Below, piece by piece: positions 1-6,333 of a stretch of 10,953 nt of DNA. The stretch is taken from contig JACPDS010000071.1 in the NCBI GenBank assembly GCA_016183885.1, forward strand, positions 1-10,953, given 5' to 3'. This DNA is from Armatimonadota bacterium (GTDB taxonomy: Bacteria; Vulcanimicrobiota; JACPDS01). The position numbers and the translations under genes are program-made. Position 1 is the stretch's first letter, and every line of letters begins with the position of its first letter. The notes below the pieces were generated by a model. The model was given only the letters and a program-made list of their open reading frames with translations. It searched no databases and was not told the DNA's origin.

Positions 1-1842
1 TTCTTTTAAATCATTTAAATTAAATAAATTTAAAGCTAAATGAAAATAATAATCTGATTCAATGGGTTTTAATTTTACGGCTTTTTTAAATATGGAAACG
101 GCTTCATTATAATTTTTTAATTCTTCATGAGTTAACCCTAAATAAAAATACCCTTCCTCAAAATAAGGGTTAATCTCGACGCAATGCTGCAAATGAATTT
201 TAGATAATTCATATAAAGACACTATTTGATAAGTTTTTCCTAATTCAAAGTGGATTTGGTAATCCTGAGGTTTTAATTTTAAGGCTTCCTGAAATTCTGA
301 TAAAGCTAAATCCCAGAGTTTTTTATAAGTGTAGGCTAAAGCTAAAGCAAAGCGGGAAAAATAATTTTGAGAGTTAATTTTAACCGATTCCGAGAAAATT
401 TTAACAGCTTCGTCATATTGTTTAATTTTAAGATAACAATTACCCATTAAATAATATATATGACTTTGATTTTTTTTAAGAGAAATTACTTTTTGATACT
501 GCGCGATAGCCAGTTCAAATTTTTCTAATTTGTAATAAACTTCGCCTAATGTTTCGTATATTTTATAATTTTTAGGTTCTAAATTTATAGCTTTTTGCAG
601 TCTTTTTATTGCCAAGTCCAATTTTCCCAGAATATTATAGGTTAACCCGGAATAATAATAAGCTTCACTTATGTTTTGGTCTAAATCTAAAGTTTTTTGA
701 TATTTCTTTAAGGCTTCATCAAAATTTCCCATGCGCAGATATAATTTTCCTAATTCAAGATTAGAAATGGGTTTATTAGGTTCTAAATTAAGTGAAAATA
801 TAAATTCGTTTTCGGCTTCTTTAAGTTTCTCGCATTTAGAATAAGTTAATCCAAGATTATAATGAATATGAGCATCATTAGGATCTAAATCAATGGCTTT
901 TTTAAATTCTGTAATGGCTGAATTAAATTCTTCAAGCTCTAAATAAGTTAAGCCTAAATTATTATGCGTATAAGGATCGTTGGGATCTAAATCAATGGCT
1001 TTTCTAAATTCTGTAATAGTATTATTAAATTCTCCCATGCGGGAATAAATTCTTCCCAGATTATAATGATAATAAGCTTCATTTGGATTAAGATTAATCG
1101 CTTGAATGAAATAATTTTTTGCTTTTTCTAAATTTTCCAGGCCGGAATTTACCAATCCTAATTGATAAAAAGCTTGATGATATTGGGGATTTAAATTAAT
1201 TACTTTTTCAAATTCTAAAGCCGATGCGTCTAACTTCCCTGTTTTTATATAGGTTAAGCCTAAATTAAAATGAGCTTGAAAATTTTCTGCTTCAAGTTGA
1301 ATGATATTATTAAATTCTCTTTGAGCTTCTTCTATTTTTCCTTGTTTTAAATAAACTATTCCTAAATTTAAACGAGCTTCAATATTTTTAGGATCTTTTT
1401 CCAGAGTTTTTTGATAATCTTCTTGTCCGTGCAATCTAGCCAATTCTTGCTGAATACGTCGTTCTCCAATATTATCATTTTGATTTTGAACAATTTCTAA
1501 AGCTACCTGCATTTCCGTAACAGCTTCTTTCTTTAATCCTTTTTTTTCATAAGCCAACCCTAAACTATAATGAGCTCTCATAAAATTAGGCATTAACGAA
1601 GTAGCTTCTTGCCACTTAAGAATAGCGGCATCTAATTCGCCTTGACGGAAATAAATAGTTCCTAAAGTATAGTAAGCTTGAACATGTTTAGGGTCAAATT
1701 GCAGAACTTTTAAAAGAGACTGAATGGCTAATTCAAGTTTATTTTCATTTAAATAATTTATTCCTGATTCATAAAATTTTTTTGCTTCATCTTGATTAAA
1801 TGGAAAATCATTTTTTTGAGAATATTGTAGAGTTTCATCCAT
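1..1842 (-). CDS. Large TPR-repeat protein, N-terminal 614 residues (3' end off the window)
   Basis: Reading the minus strand from ATG at 1842 gives 614 codons with no stop, reaching base 1 exactly in frame, so the C-terminus lies outside the window. A GGAG ribosome site (bases 1849-1852, read in reverse) sits six bases before the ATG. After about 20 polar residues the protein is almost entirely tetratricopeptide repeats of 34 residues. I count at least 16 full units plus a partial one, with the usual pattern of LG at positions 5-6, Y at 9, A at 20, F or Y near 24, and a P near 32. Repeat 3 is followed by a degenerate linker (about residues 122-154). There is no signal peptide or membrane segment in the visible part. 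TPR arrays form superhelical scaffolds for protein binding. No catalytic domain is visible here, but one could lie in the missing C-terminus. The gene is divergent from ftcD. The family call is firm; the function is unknown. Confidence 0.9.
   Translation of the reverse strand, partial: MDETLQYSQKNDFPFNQDEAKKFYESGINYLNENKLELAIQSLLKVLQFDPKHVQAYYTLGTIYFRQGELDAAILKWQEATSLMPNFMRAHYSLGLAYEKKGLKKEAVTEMQVALEIVQNQNDNIGERRIQQELARLHGQEDYQKTLEKDPKNIEARLNLGIVYLKQGKIEEAQREFNNIIQLEAENFQAHFNLGLTYIKTGKLDASALEFEKVINLNPQYHQAFYQLGLVNSGLENLEKAKNYFIQAINLNPNEAYYHYNLGRIYSRMGEFNNTITEFRKAIDLDPNDPYTHNNLGLTYLELEEFNSAITEFKKAIDLDPNDAHIHYNLGLTYSKCEKLKEAENEFIFSLNLEPNKPISNLELGKLYLRMGNFDEALKKYQKTLDLDQNISEAYYYSGLTYNILGKLDLAIKRLQKAINLEPKNYKIYETLGEVYYKLEKFELAIAQYQKVISLKKNQSHIYYLMGNCYLKIKQYDEAVKIFSESVKINSQNYFSRFALALAYTYKKLWDLALSEFQEALKLKPQDYQIHFELGKTYQIVSLYELSKIHLQHCVEINPYFEEGYFYLGLTHEELKNYNEAVSIFKKAVKLKPIESDYYFHLALNLFNLNDLKE
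881..1017 (-). repeat. Near-identical TPR units at 102-bp spacing
   Basis: Bases 881-915 and 983-1017 match at 34 of 35 positions and lie exactly 102 bp (one TPR unit) apart. They encode the second helix of two neighbouring repeats, both ending in AIDLDPND. This points to relatively recent duplication of one unit inside the left TPR gene. Confidence 0.75.
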
Positions 1843-1983
1843 TTTTTACTCCGAAAATAAATTTATTTTATAAATTAAACAATTTTTGCTTTATTCCTTC
1901 TCTTTAAATCGGGCAATAAAAGCAGGAATAAAATTTACAGGAAATAATTTATATTCTTTCTAAATATTATGGAGAGGTCTAAA
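1843..1983. promoter_or_regulatory. Divergent intergenic region between the TPR gene and ftcD
   Basis: This 141-bp AT-rich gap separates two divergently transcribed genes, so it should carry promoters for both. A TTTACA (1934-1939) could be a -35 element for ftcD, but no -10 box lies at a good distance. On the minus strand a TATAAAAT-like stretch near 1869-1876 could be a -10 for the TPR gene, without a convincing -35. In such AT-rich DNA these matches are weak, so the promoter assignment is by position only. Confidence 0.35.
1971..1977 (+). promoter_or_regulatory. Ribosome binding site that fixes the ftcD start
   Basis: GGAGAGG lies six bases upstream of the ATG at 1984. An upstream in-frame ATG at 1969 overlaps this site and has no Shine-Dalgarno of its own. 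The 1984 start also gives the usual N-terminus of the family (MEIIECVPNFSEGR), so 1984 is preferred. Confidence 0.8.
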
Positions 1984-2871
1984 ATGGAAATTATTGAATG
2001 CGTTCCTAATTTTTCCGAAGGCAGAAGAAAAGAAGTCATTGAGGCTTTAGTTAATAAGATTAAAAAAGCCAATGCTAAAGTATTAGATTATTCTATGGAT
2101 TTTGACCATAACCGTTCTGTGATAACTTTTATCGGGAATAAAGAAAGTATTAAAAAGGCTGTTTTGGAATCTGCGGGAGAAGCTCTTAAATGGATTAATA
2201 TGGAATTACATAAGGGAGAACATCCGCGGATTGGAGCGGTAGATGTTATTCCTTTAATTCCTATTAAAAAATGCACTATGGAGGATTGTATAAATTTAGC
2301 GCATGATTTAGGAAGAGAAATTTGGAGGAAATATAATATCCCGGTTTATTTTTATGAAGAAGCTTCTTTAAACCCAAAAAGAAAAAATTTAGCTCTTTTA
2401 CGTAAAGGCAATTATGAACTCTTAAAAAAAGAAATTACTCATCCAGAGCGTCATCCCGATATAGGCGAAGCTAAACTTCACCCTACCGCCGGCGCTGTTA
2501 TAATAGGAGCCAGAAAGCCTTTAATTGCCTATAATATAAATTTAAAAACCAACAATTTAGATATCGCTAAAGATATCGCTAAAAAAATTCGCGAAAAAGA
2601 CGGAGGACTTCCCGGAATTAAAGCTTTAGGAATAATCTTAAAAGGGAAGAATTTAGTTCAAGTTTCCATAAATTTAGTTGATTATGAAAAAACTTCATTG
2701 ATAAAAGTTTTTAAAACAGTTGAGAGAGAAGCCCATAATTTAGGAGTTGAAGTTTTAGAAAGTGAATTAATTGGCTTAGTGCCTTTATCGGCTTTAAGCG
2801 AAATAATTAAACATTCTTTAAAATTTCAGGATTTTAATATTTCTCAAATTATTGAATCGCATTTAATATGA
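1984..2871 (+). CDS. ftcD: Glutamate formimidoyltransferase (formiminotransferase domain protein)
   Basis: This 295-aa protein has the length of stand-alone bacterial formiminotransferases. It transfers the formimino group of N-formimino-L-glutamate to tetrahydrofolate, giving glutamate and 5-formimino-THF in the cytoplasm. The family N-terminus ECVPNFSEGR (residues 5-14) is present, as is the GEHPRIGAVDV motif. His80 in that motif corresponds to the catalytic histidine (His82 in mammalian FTCD). Further conserved blocks are HPDIGEAKLHPTAGAVIIGA and the N-rich 'YNINL' strand. The C-terminal subdomain (about 180-295) looks complete. The start at 1984 is chosen over ATG 1969 because of the ribosome site at 1971-1977. 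The stop overlaps the hutI start by four bases (ATGA at 2868-2871), implying translational coupling. The cyclodeaminase activity, fused to this domain in animals, is encoded separately two genes downstream. Confidence 0.95.
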   Translation: MEIIECVPNFSEGRRKEVIEALVNKIKKANAKVLDYSMDFDHNRSVITFIGNKESIKKAVLESAGEALKWINMELHKGEHPRIGAVDVIPLIPIKKCTMEDCINLAHDLGREIWRKYNIPVYFYEEASLNPKRKNLALLRKGNYELLKKEITHPERHPDIGEAKLHPTAGAVIIGARKPLIAYNINLKTNNLDIAKDIAKKIREKDGGLPGIKALGIILKGKNLVQVSINLVDYEKTSLIKVFKTVEREAHNLGVEVLESELIGLVPLSALSEIIKHSLKFQDFNISQIIESHLI

Positions 2872-3765
2872 AAAAATCAGTCGATTTGATTATTTTATCA
2901 AAAGAATTAATTACCTGTCAAAGTTCTTCTCCTAAGAGCGGCAAAGATATGCGGGATGTAGGATTAATTAAAAACGGCGCTTTAGCCGTTAAAGAAGGAA
3001 AAATTTTTGCTTTAGGCAGTAAAGAAGAAATTATCTCGAATTTTAAGGTAGATTCTAAAGAAAAAATAATTTGGGCTGTAGAAAATGTAGTTTTACCGGG
3101 TTTAATAGATTGTCACGCTCATCCTGTTTTTATTGAAACAAGAATAAATGAATTTAAATTGCGCCAAAAAGAGGCTGGTTATGAAGAAATTCAAAAACAT
3201 AGAGGGGGAATTTTAAGCAGTGTTGATAAAGTAAGAGGATCTACGTTTAAAGAACTTTATTTAAAAAGCAAACAGAACTTTTTATTAATGTTTTCTCACG
3301 GCGCTACTACGGTTGAATCAAAAAGCGGATATGGTTTAGATGAAGAAAATGAAATTAAAATTTTAAAAATTAATCAAAAATTAAATAAAGATTTGCCCTT
3401 GAATATTATTTCTACTTTTTTAGGCGCGCACGCTTTCCCCATAGAATATCAAAATAATCATTCAGGATATTTTGATTTATTAATTAATAAAATTCTTTTA
3501 AAAGTAAAAAAAGAAAATTTAGCTGAATTTGTAGATGTTTTTTGCGACACAGGCGCTTTTTCCAAGAAAGAATCTGCTCAAATTTTAAAAGCGGCTCAAG
3601 ATTTAGGTTTTAAATTAAAAATGCATGCTGAAGAATTTAATTATTCAGGTGCGGTAAAATTAGCAAAATTTTTTGATTTTACTTCATTAGATCATTTAAT
3701 GCAAATTAAGGAAGAAGACTTTTCACTCCTGAAGAAAAAAAATATTATTGCCGTTTTACTCCCCG

Positions 3766-3806
3766 GGACAACTTTCGGCGACAGATTTTAATCCCGGCAG
3801 TTGTCC
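3766..3806. repeat. 8-bp inverted repeat bracketing the hutI junction
   Basis: GGACAACT (3766-3773) and its exact reverse complement AGTTGTCC (3799-3806) flank a 25-base spacer that contains the point where hutI codons are missing and the frame changes. Each arm fits the conserved coding sequence (PGTT and GSCP), so the match may be chance. In an intact gene the arms would be about 60 bp further apart. Confidence 0.5.
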
Positions 3807-4035
3807 TTGTTTTTCTTTAGGAATGATTGTTTCGCTAGCCTGCTTAAAAATGAAACTTAGTGTTGAAGAAGCTATTAATGCAGTTACAATTAATGCCGCC
3901 TTTGCTTTAGGGAGAGAAAAAAATATTGGAAGTTTAGAGATAGGAAAAAAGGCTGATTTAATTATTTTAGATTTAGCCGATTATCAAAGCTGGCCTTATT
4001 ATTTTGGCTGTAATTTAGTAAAAATGATAATTAAA

Positions 4036-4040
4036 GGGGG
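4036..4040 (+). promoter_or_regulatory. Ribosome binding site for the TTG start of fchA
   Basis: AAAGGGGG (4033-4040) lies inside the end of hutI, with its G run ending six bases before TTG at 4047. It supports TTG as the start of the cyclodeaminase gene. No in-frame ATG exists near the expected N-terminus. Confidence 0.65.
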
Positions 4041-4046
4041 TAAAAT

Positions 4047-4652
4047 TTGGAAGATTTAAGGATAAAAGAATATTTAGAAGAAATTTCTTCTAAAAAACCT
4101 TATCCCGGCGGAGGAGCGGTAAGCGCTTTTGGAGGGGCTTTAGCCTGCAGTTTAATTTTAATGGTGGCAAGAATTATTAATCAAAAAATAAAAGAAAATT
4201 TAATAGACAAAGTAATTCTAGAAATTTTAAAGCTTCAAGAAAAATTTTTAAAGTTGTCTTATTTAGATAATTTAGCTTATGAGAAAGTAGTTAAAGCTTA
4301 TAAACTGCCAAAAGATAATGAGGAAGGCAGGAGATTGCGAAGAGGAGAAATAGAAAAAGCTCTAAAGGAAGCTACTTTAATTCCTTTAGATACAGCTGTA
4401 TTATCGTGTGAATTATTAAATATTTTCTTAGTAATTTTAGAAAAAGATTTAAAAAGCGCTTTTTCTGATTTAGGGGTAGCTTATTATTTAATAGAAACAG
4501 CTTTTTATGGAGCTATGATGAATGTAAAAATTAATTTAGATTCTATAAAAGATCAAACGTTTATAAAAGAGATTTTAAATAAACGAGAAGAAATTTTGAG
4601 ATTTAAAAATAAATTTTTCGCTCTTAGGGAAAAATTTCAAAGCGCTTATTAA
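4047..4652 (+). CDS. fchA: Formimidoyl-THF cyclodeaminase / methenyl-THF cyclohydrolase family protein
   Basis: This 201-aa protein belongs to the FTCD C-terminal (cyclodeaminase) family and has its usual length of about 200 residues. The signature is near the N-terminus: a YL-EEISSKKPYPGGGAVSAFGGALACSL type segment with PGGG at residues 20-23, followed by helices with no membrane character, as expected for this all-helical family. The enzyme releases ammonia from 5-formimino-THF to give 5,10-methenyl-THF, completing the reaction begun by FtcD. Clostridial FchA relatives act as methenyl-THF cyclohydrolases, so either activity is possible; operon context with ftcD and hutI favours cyclodeaminase. 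Translation starts at TTG 4047, within the last codons of hutI, preceded by a G-rich ribosome site. The stop codon abuts the stop of the convergent gene on the other strand, with no visible terminator between them. Confidence 0.9.
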   Translation: MEDLRIKEYLEEISSKKPYPGGGAVSAFGGALACSLILMVARIINQKIKENLIDKVILEILKLQEKFLKLSYLDNLAYEKVVKAYKLPKDNEEGRRLRRGEIEKALKEATLIPLDTAVLSCELLNIFLVILEKDLKSAFSDLGVAYYLIETAFYGAMMNVKINLDSIKDQTFIKEILNKREEILRFKNKFFALREKFQSAY

Positions 4653-5147
4653 TTAATCTTTTATTTTTTTAATTTCTTTAACTAAATGATCCATACATTC
4701 TTTAGCATAAGATTCAATATATTCTCTTAATAATATTTTAGAAATTAAATTGGTATCAGGATTATTATTTGTTTTACTGTAAAGCAAAATTTTTTCATTG
4801 GAAATTATTTTTCCGGTATTGATAAAATACCTTAGTTCTACAAAAAGTCTTTTTTCTTTGCCCGGGTCGTGACTGGTTCTTATAAAAACAGATTCAATAT
4901 CTTTTCCGTGAGGGCCTTTTTTTAATTCCTTTTCAATTTTTGCGGCATCTCCCGTATAAGGAGCGCTTAAACATAAAAGATTTCCGTTATGAGTTTCTTT
5001 AGTATTTTCAAAACTAAAGGTTTTATTAATTTTTGGATCTAAAAAACGCAAACCTCCTTTTTTGGTAGTGCGGCCCTCTTTTAAATATTTTCTATAAACA
5101 TTGCTTAGAATTAAATTAATTTCTTGCGAAATTAGCTTATAGTTCAT
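4653..5147 (-). CDS. Hypothetical protein, 164 aa
   Basis: I do not recognise this family. The ATG at 5147 (minus strand) is preceded by AGGAG at a normal distance, and codon use matches its neighbours, so it is very likely a real gene. The protein is soluble-looking, with no signal peptide or membrane helix. It begins with a short helix (about 1-22). A mixed, probably beta-rich middle follows, containing GGLRFLDP (31-38), SAPYTGDAAKIEKELKKGPHG (61-81) and FIRTSHDPGKEKRLFVELRYF (88-108). It ends in a Lys/Glu-rich amphipathic helix (about 132-162). The THNGN, GPHG and TSHDPG stretches hold histidines and acidic residues but do not form a catalytic motif that I know. It is convergent with fchA with no bases between the stops, so it is not part of that operon. 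Confidence 0.75.
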   Translation of the reverse strand: MNYKLISQEINLILSNVYRKYLKEGRTTKKGGLRFLDPKINKTFSFENTKETHNGNLLCLSAPYTGDAAKIEKELKKGPHGKDIESVFIRTSHDPGKEKRLFVELRYFINTGKIISNEKILLYSKTNNNPDTNLISKILLREYIESYAKECMDHLVKEIKKIKD

Positions 5148-5217
5148 TTTTTCTCCTTTCTTTTTTCATTCTCACAATCTTTAATTTTTTATTTAAACTT
5201 AAAATTCCTGCTTATAA

Positions 5218-5406
5218 GTTTTAATTAAACGCATCATTACCGGATATGAGTATCTTTATTACTTTGAAAAAACTTATTTCATCTCATTACTTTCAACTTA
5301 TTCTAAAAGCCCTGACAGAGAAGTTTCTGGGGCAAAAAAAGTTTATAAAGAATATTTTAAAGACTTTTCTGATATAAAAAATACAATATGGGCGGGGGAT
5401 TTGTAG
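5218..5406 (+). pseudogene. Possible gene remnant, about 62 codons, no start codon
   Basis: A plus-strand frame is open from just after a TAA at 5215-5217 to TAG at 5404-5406 without any ATG, GTG or TTG in a useful position. The translation reads like real protein: ITGYEYLYYFEKTYF, then STYSKSPDREVSGAKKVYKEY, then FKDFSDIKNTIWAGDL. Sixty-two codons without a stop is unlikely by chance in DNA this AT-rich, and the codon preference (AAA, GAA, TTT, TAT) matches the neighbouring genes. I could not assign a family. The most likely reading is the C-terminal end of a decayed or displaced gene, perhaps brought in with the palindrome that begins at its stop codon. A chance open frame cannot be excluded. 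Confidence 0.4.
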
Positions 5407-5430
5407 AAACGCAAAATTTTGCGTCTCTTA
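5404..5430. repeat. Palindromic hairpin element with ACGCAAAATTTTGCGT core
   Basis: Bases 5409-5424 form a perfect 16-bp palindrome, extended on both sides by an imperfect GA-/TCTC continuation (about 5404-5430). It lies between the end of the gene remnant and the end of the 72-aa minus-strand gene. Palindromes of the form AGAGACGC...GCGTCTCT recur as dispersed intergenic repeats in some bacterial genomes; I infer a REP-like repeat here. A run of T residues expected of an intrinsic terminator is not clear on either strand. Confidence 0.6.
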
Positions 5431-5442
5431 GAATTTTTATGA

Positions 5443-5661
5443 CTATTTATCTTTATCCCAGGGCTCCCAAAACTCGCATATTTTTTCTTTATATTTTTTT
5501 AAAGGGTTAGAAATATCTAACATTAAATAATTTTCTTTTACTTCCCAATTAAAAATTTTACACTTAAAATGCAGATATTCTGTGTCCAGGATTTTCTCAA
5601 ATTCCCGCCCTTTATCTAATAATAAAAGATGCTTGCAGGCAGCGCAAATTTTCTGGCTCAA
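5443..5661 (-). CDS. Small four-cysteine protein, probably metal-binding
   Basis: This 72-aa protein starts at TTG (5661, minus strand) with AAGGAG just upstream, which argues for a real gene despite its size. Four cysteines are present: a CAAC pair (Cys6, Cys9) followed by KH, then Cys34 in FKCKIFNWEV and Cys62 in ICEFWEPW. The spacing C-x2-C ... C ... C, with aromatic residues next to the last two, resembles small zinc-binding or iron-sulfur proteins, but I cannot name the family. His11 and His31 are possible extra ligands. There is no signal peptide or membrane segment. The gene stands alone, divergent from the cyclophilin operon, and ends next to a palindromic repeat. Confidence 0.7.
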   Translation of the reverse strand: MSQKICAACKHLLLLDKGREFEKILDTEYLHFKCKIFNWEVKENYLMLDISNPLKKYKEKICEFWEPWDKDK

Positions 5662-5877
5662 ATTTTTCTCCTTATTAAATTATTCTTTAAAAATAAATTT
5701 TTACCTATTAGCTGTTAATAATTTAACATATTTTTAACATAAACCGCTTTAACTTATTTTTTAAAATCAGTTAAAATTTAAAGAGGCGCAAGAGAGAACT
5801 TATGCTTAGATTTTAAAGCTCTTTTCAAGAGGAATTATTTGGCATTCGTCAAATAAATTAAATAAGGAGAATAAATT
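5662..5877. promoter_or_regulatory. Divergent intergenic region upstream of the cyclophilin operon
   Basis: This 216-bp stretch separates the 72-aa minus-strand gene from the cyclophilin gene and should hold promoters for both. Visible elements are a strong AAGGAG ribosome site (5864-5869) eight bases before the cyclophilin ATG, and a small CTCTT-TTC-AAGAG hairpin (5819-5831). There is also an ATTTG...CAAAT inverted pair around 5837-5854, which might be an operator or part of a leader structure. Two TTAACA sequences (around 5723-5739) are possible -35 elements, but no clear -10 partner stands out from the AT-rich background. No open reading frame of note was seen. Confidence 0.35.
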
Positions 5878-6333
5878 ATGAGTATTGTATTAAAAGAAGT
5901 ATTAAATCCTATTATAATAATTGAAACTGAAAGAGGAAAAATTATTTTAGAATTATTTAAGGAAGAAGTTCCTCAGATAGCCAATAATTTTATTGGTTTA
6001 ATTAAAAATGGGTTTTATAACGGTCTTACTTTTCATAAGGTTATTCCGGGCGTTTTAATTAAAGGAGGTTGTTTTAAAGGCGATAGTCCTAATGGACCGG
6101 GCTATATTATTACTTGTAAAATTAAACCTAAGAAACATTATGAAAGAATTCTTTCTATGCCTCAGGAAAAAATAAATACTGAAAGAAGTCAATTTTTTAT
6201 TTGTTGTCAAACTGCTCAAATGTATTTAGAAGACAGTCATATAGTTTTCGGCATGGTTATTAAAGGAATAGAAGTAATCGATAAAATTATGCCGGGGGAT
6301 AAAATGATTCGTTTGTGGGTAGAAAAGGAGTGA
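5878..6333 (+). CDS. Cyclophilin-type peptidyl-prolyl cis-trans isomerase with altered active site
   Basis: This 151-aa cytoplasmic protein covers a whole short bacterial cyclophilin domain. Recognisable blocks are ETERGKIILELF (residues 17-28), VPQIANNFIGLIKNGFYNGLTFHKVIPG (31-58), GPGYIITCKIKPKKHYERILSMPQ, RSQFFIC (around 105) and VFGMVIKGIEVIDKI. Cyclophilins catalyse cis-trans isomerisation of Xaa-Pro bonds and assist folding. In the usual FHRVI...QGG motif the catalytic Arg (Arg55 in human CypA) is replaced here by Lys (FHKVI), and the Gln of QGG is Lys (IKGG). The nearby conserved Phe is also changed (PGVLIKGG in place of PGFMIQGG). The QFFI segment is kept. Activity may therefore be reduced or altered, and the protein could act mainly in binding. 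A strong ribosome site precedes the ATG. It is first in a probable operon with the next three genes, and its stop overlaps the following gene. Confidence 0.9.
   Translation: MSIVLKEVLNPIIIIETERGKIILELFKEEVPQIANNFIGLIKNGFYNGLTFHKVIPGVLIKGGCFKGDSPNGPGYIITCKIKPKKHYERILSMPQEKINTERSQFFICCQTAQMYLEDSHIVFGMVIKGIEVIDKIMPGDKMIRLWVEKE

Larger units (their letters stand above)
2868..4059 (+). pseudogene. hutI: Imidazolonepropionase, interrupted by an internal deletion with frame change
   Basis: HutI hydrolyses 4-imidazolone-5-propanoate to N-formimino-glutamate, the substrate of the neighbouring FtcD. The first frame (2868-3791, 307 codons) carries the amidohydrolase metal motif CHAHP (His83, His85), the SGYG motif (153-156), GAHAFP (His188), MHAEEF (His253, Glu256) and ends LLPGTTF then a TAA. 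The downstream frame, from about 3779 to 4059, resumes with ATDFNPGSCP, which holds the aspartate metal ligand, and continues through NAVTINAAFALG to a normal C-terminus. In intact HutI roughly 20 residues (a Y-AP-R type segment) lie between LLPGTTF and TDFNPGS. They are absent here, so DNA is missing as well as the frame being changed; the implied loss is 2 modulo 3 bases, for example near 62 bp. Both flanks look under selection, suggesting a very recent lesion or an assembly error. The 3' end overlaps fchA by 13 bases. Confidence 0.85.

Noticed and set aside
1969..1983. Start of ftcD at ATG 1969
   Set aside because: This ATG overlaps the ribosome site serving ATG 1984, and the extra five residues are not found at the N-terminus typical of the family.
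2088..2276. Minus-strand open frame of 62 codons inside ftcD
   Set aside because: It lies wholly inside a strongly conserved gene on the other strand and has no recognisable protein features; it is a shadow frame.
3760..3800. Programmed ribosomal frameshift in hutI or nadE
   Set aside because: No slippery heptamer with a downstream structure was evident, and conserved codons are absent from the DNA, so slipping frames would not rebuild the proteins.
3748..4059. Separate 103-aa gene starting at TTG 3748
   Set aside because: Its C-terminal part is the imidazolonepropionase tail, and its first residues are out-of-frame translation of hutI; it is the second half of the broken gene.
5404..5430. 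Intrinsic terminator for the 72-aa gene
   Set aside because: The hairpin is present but is not followed by a clear T run on either strand, so terminator function is not supported.
5802..5816. Four-codon leader peptide (ATG to TAA) upstream of the cyclophilin
   Set aside because: No convincing ribosome site at the right spacing, no attenuator structure linked to it, and such tiny frames are frequent by chance.
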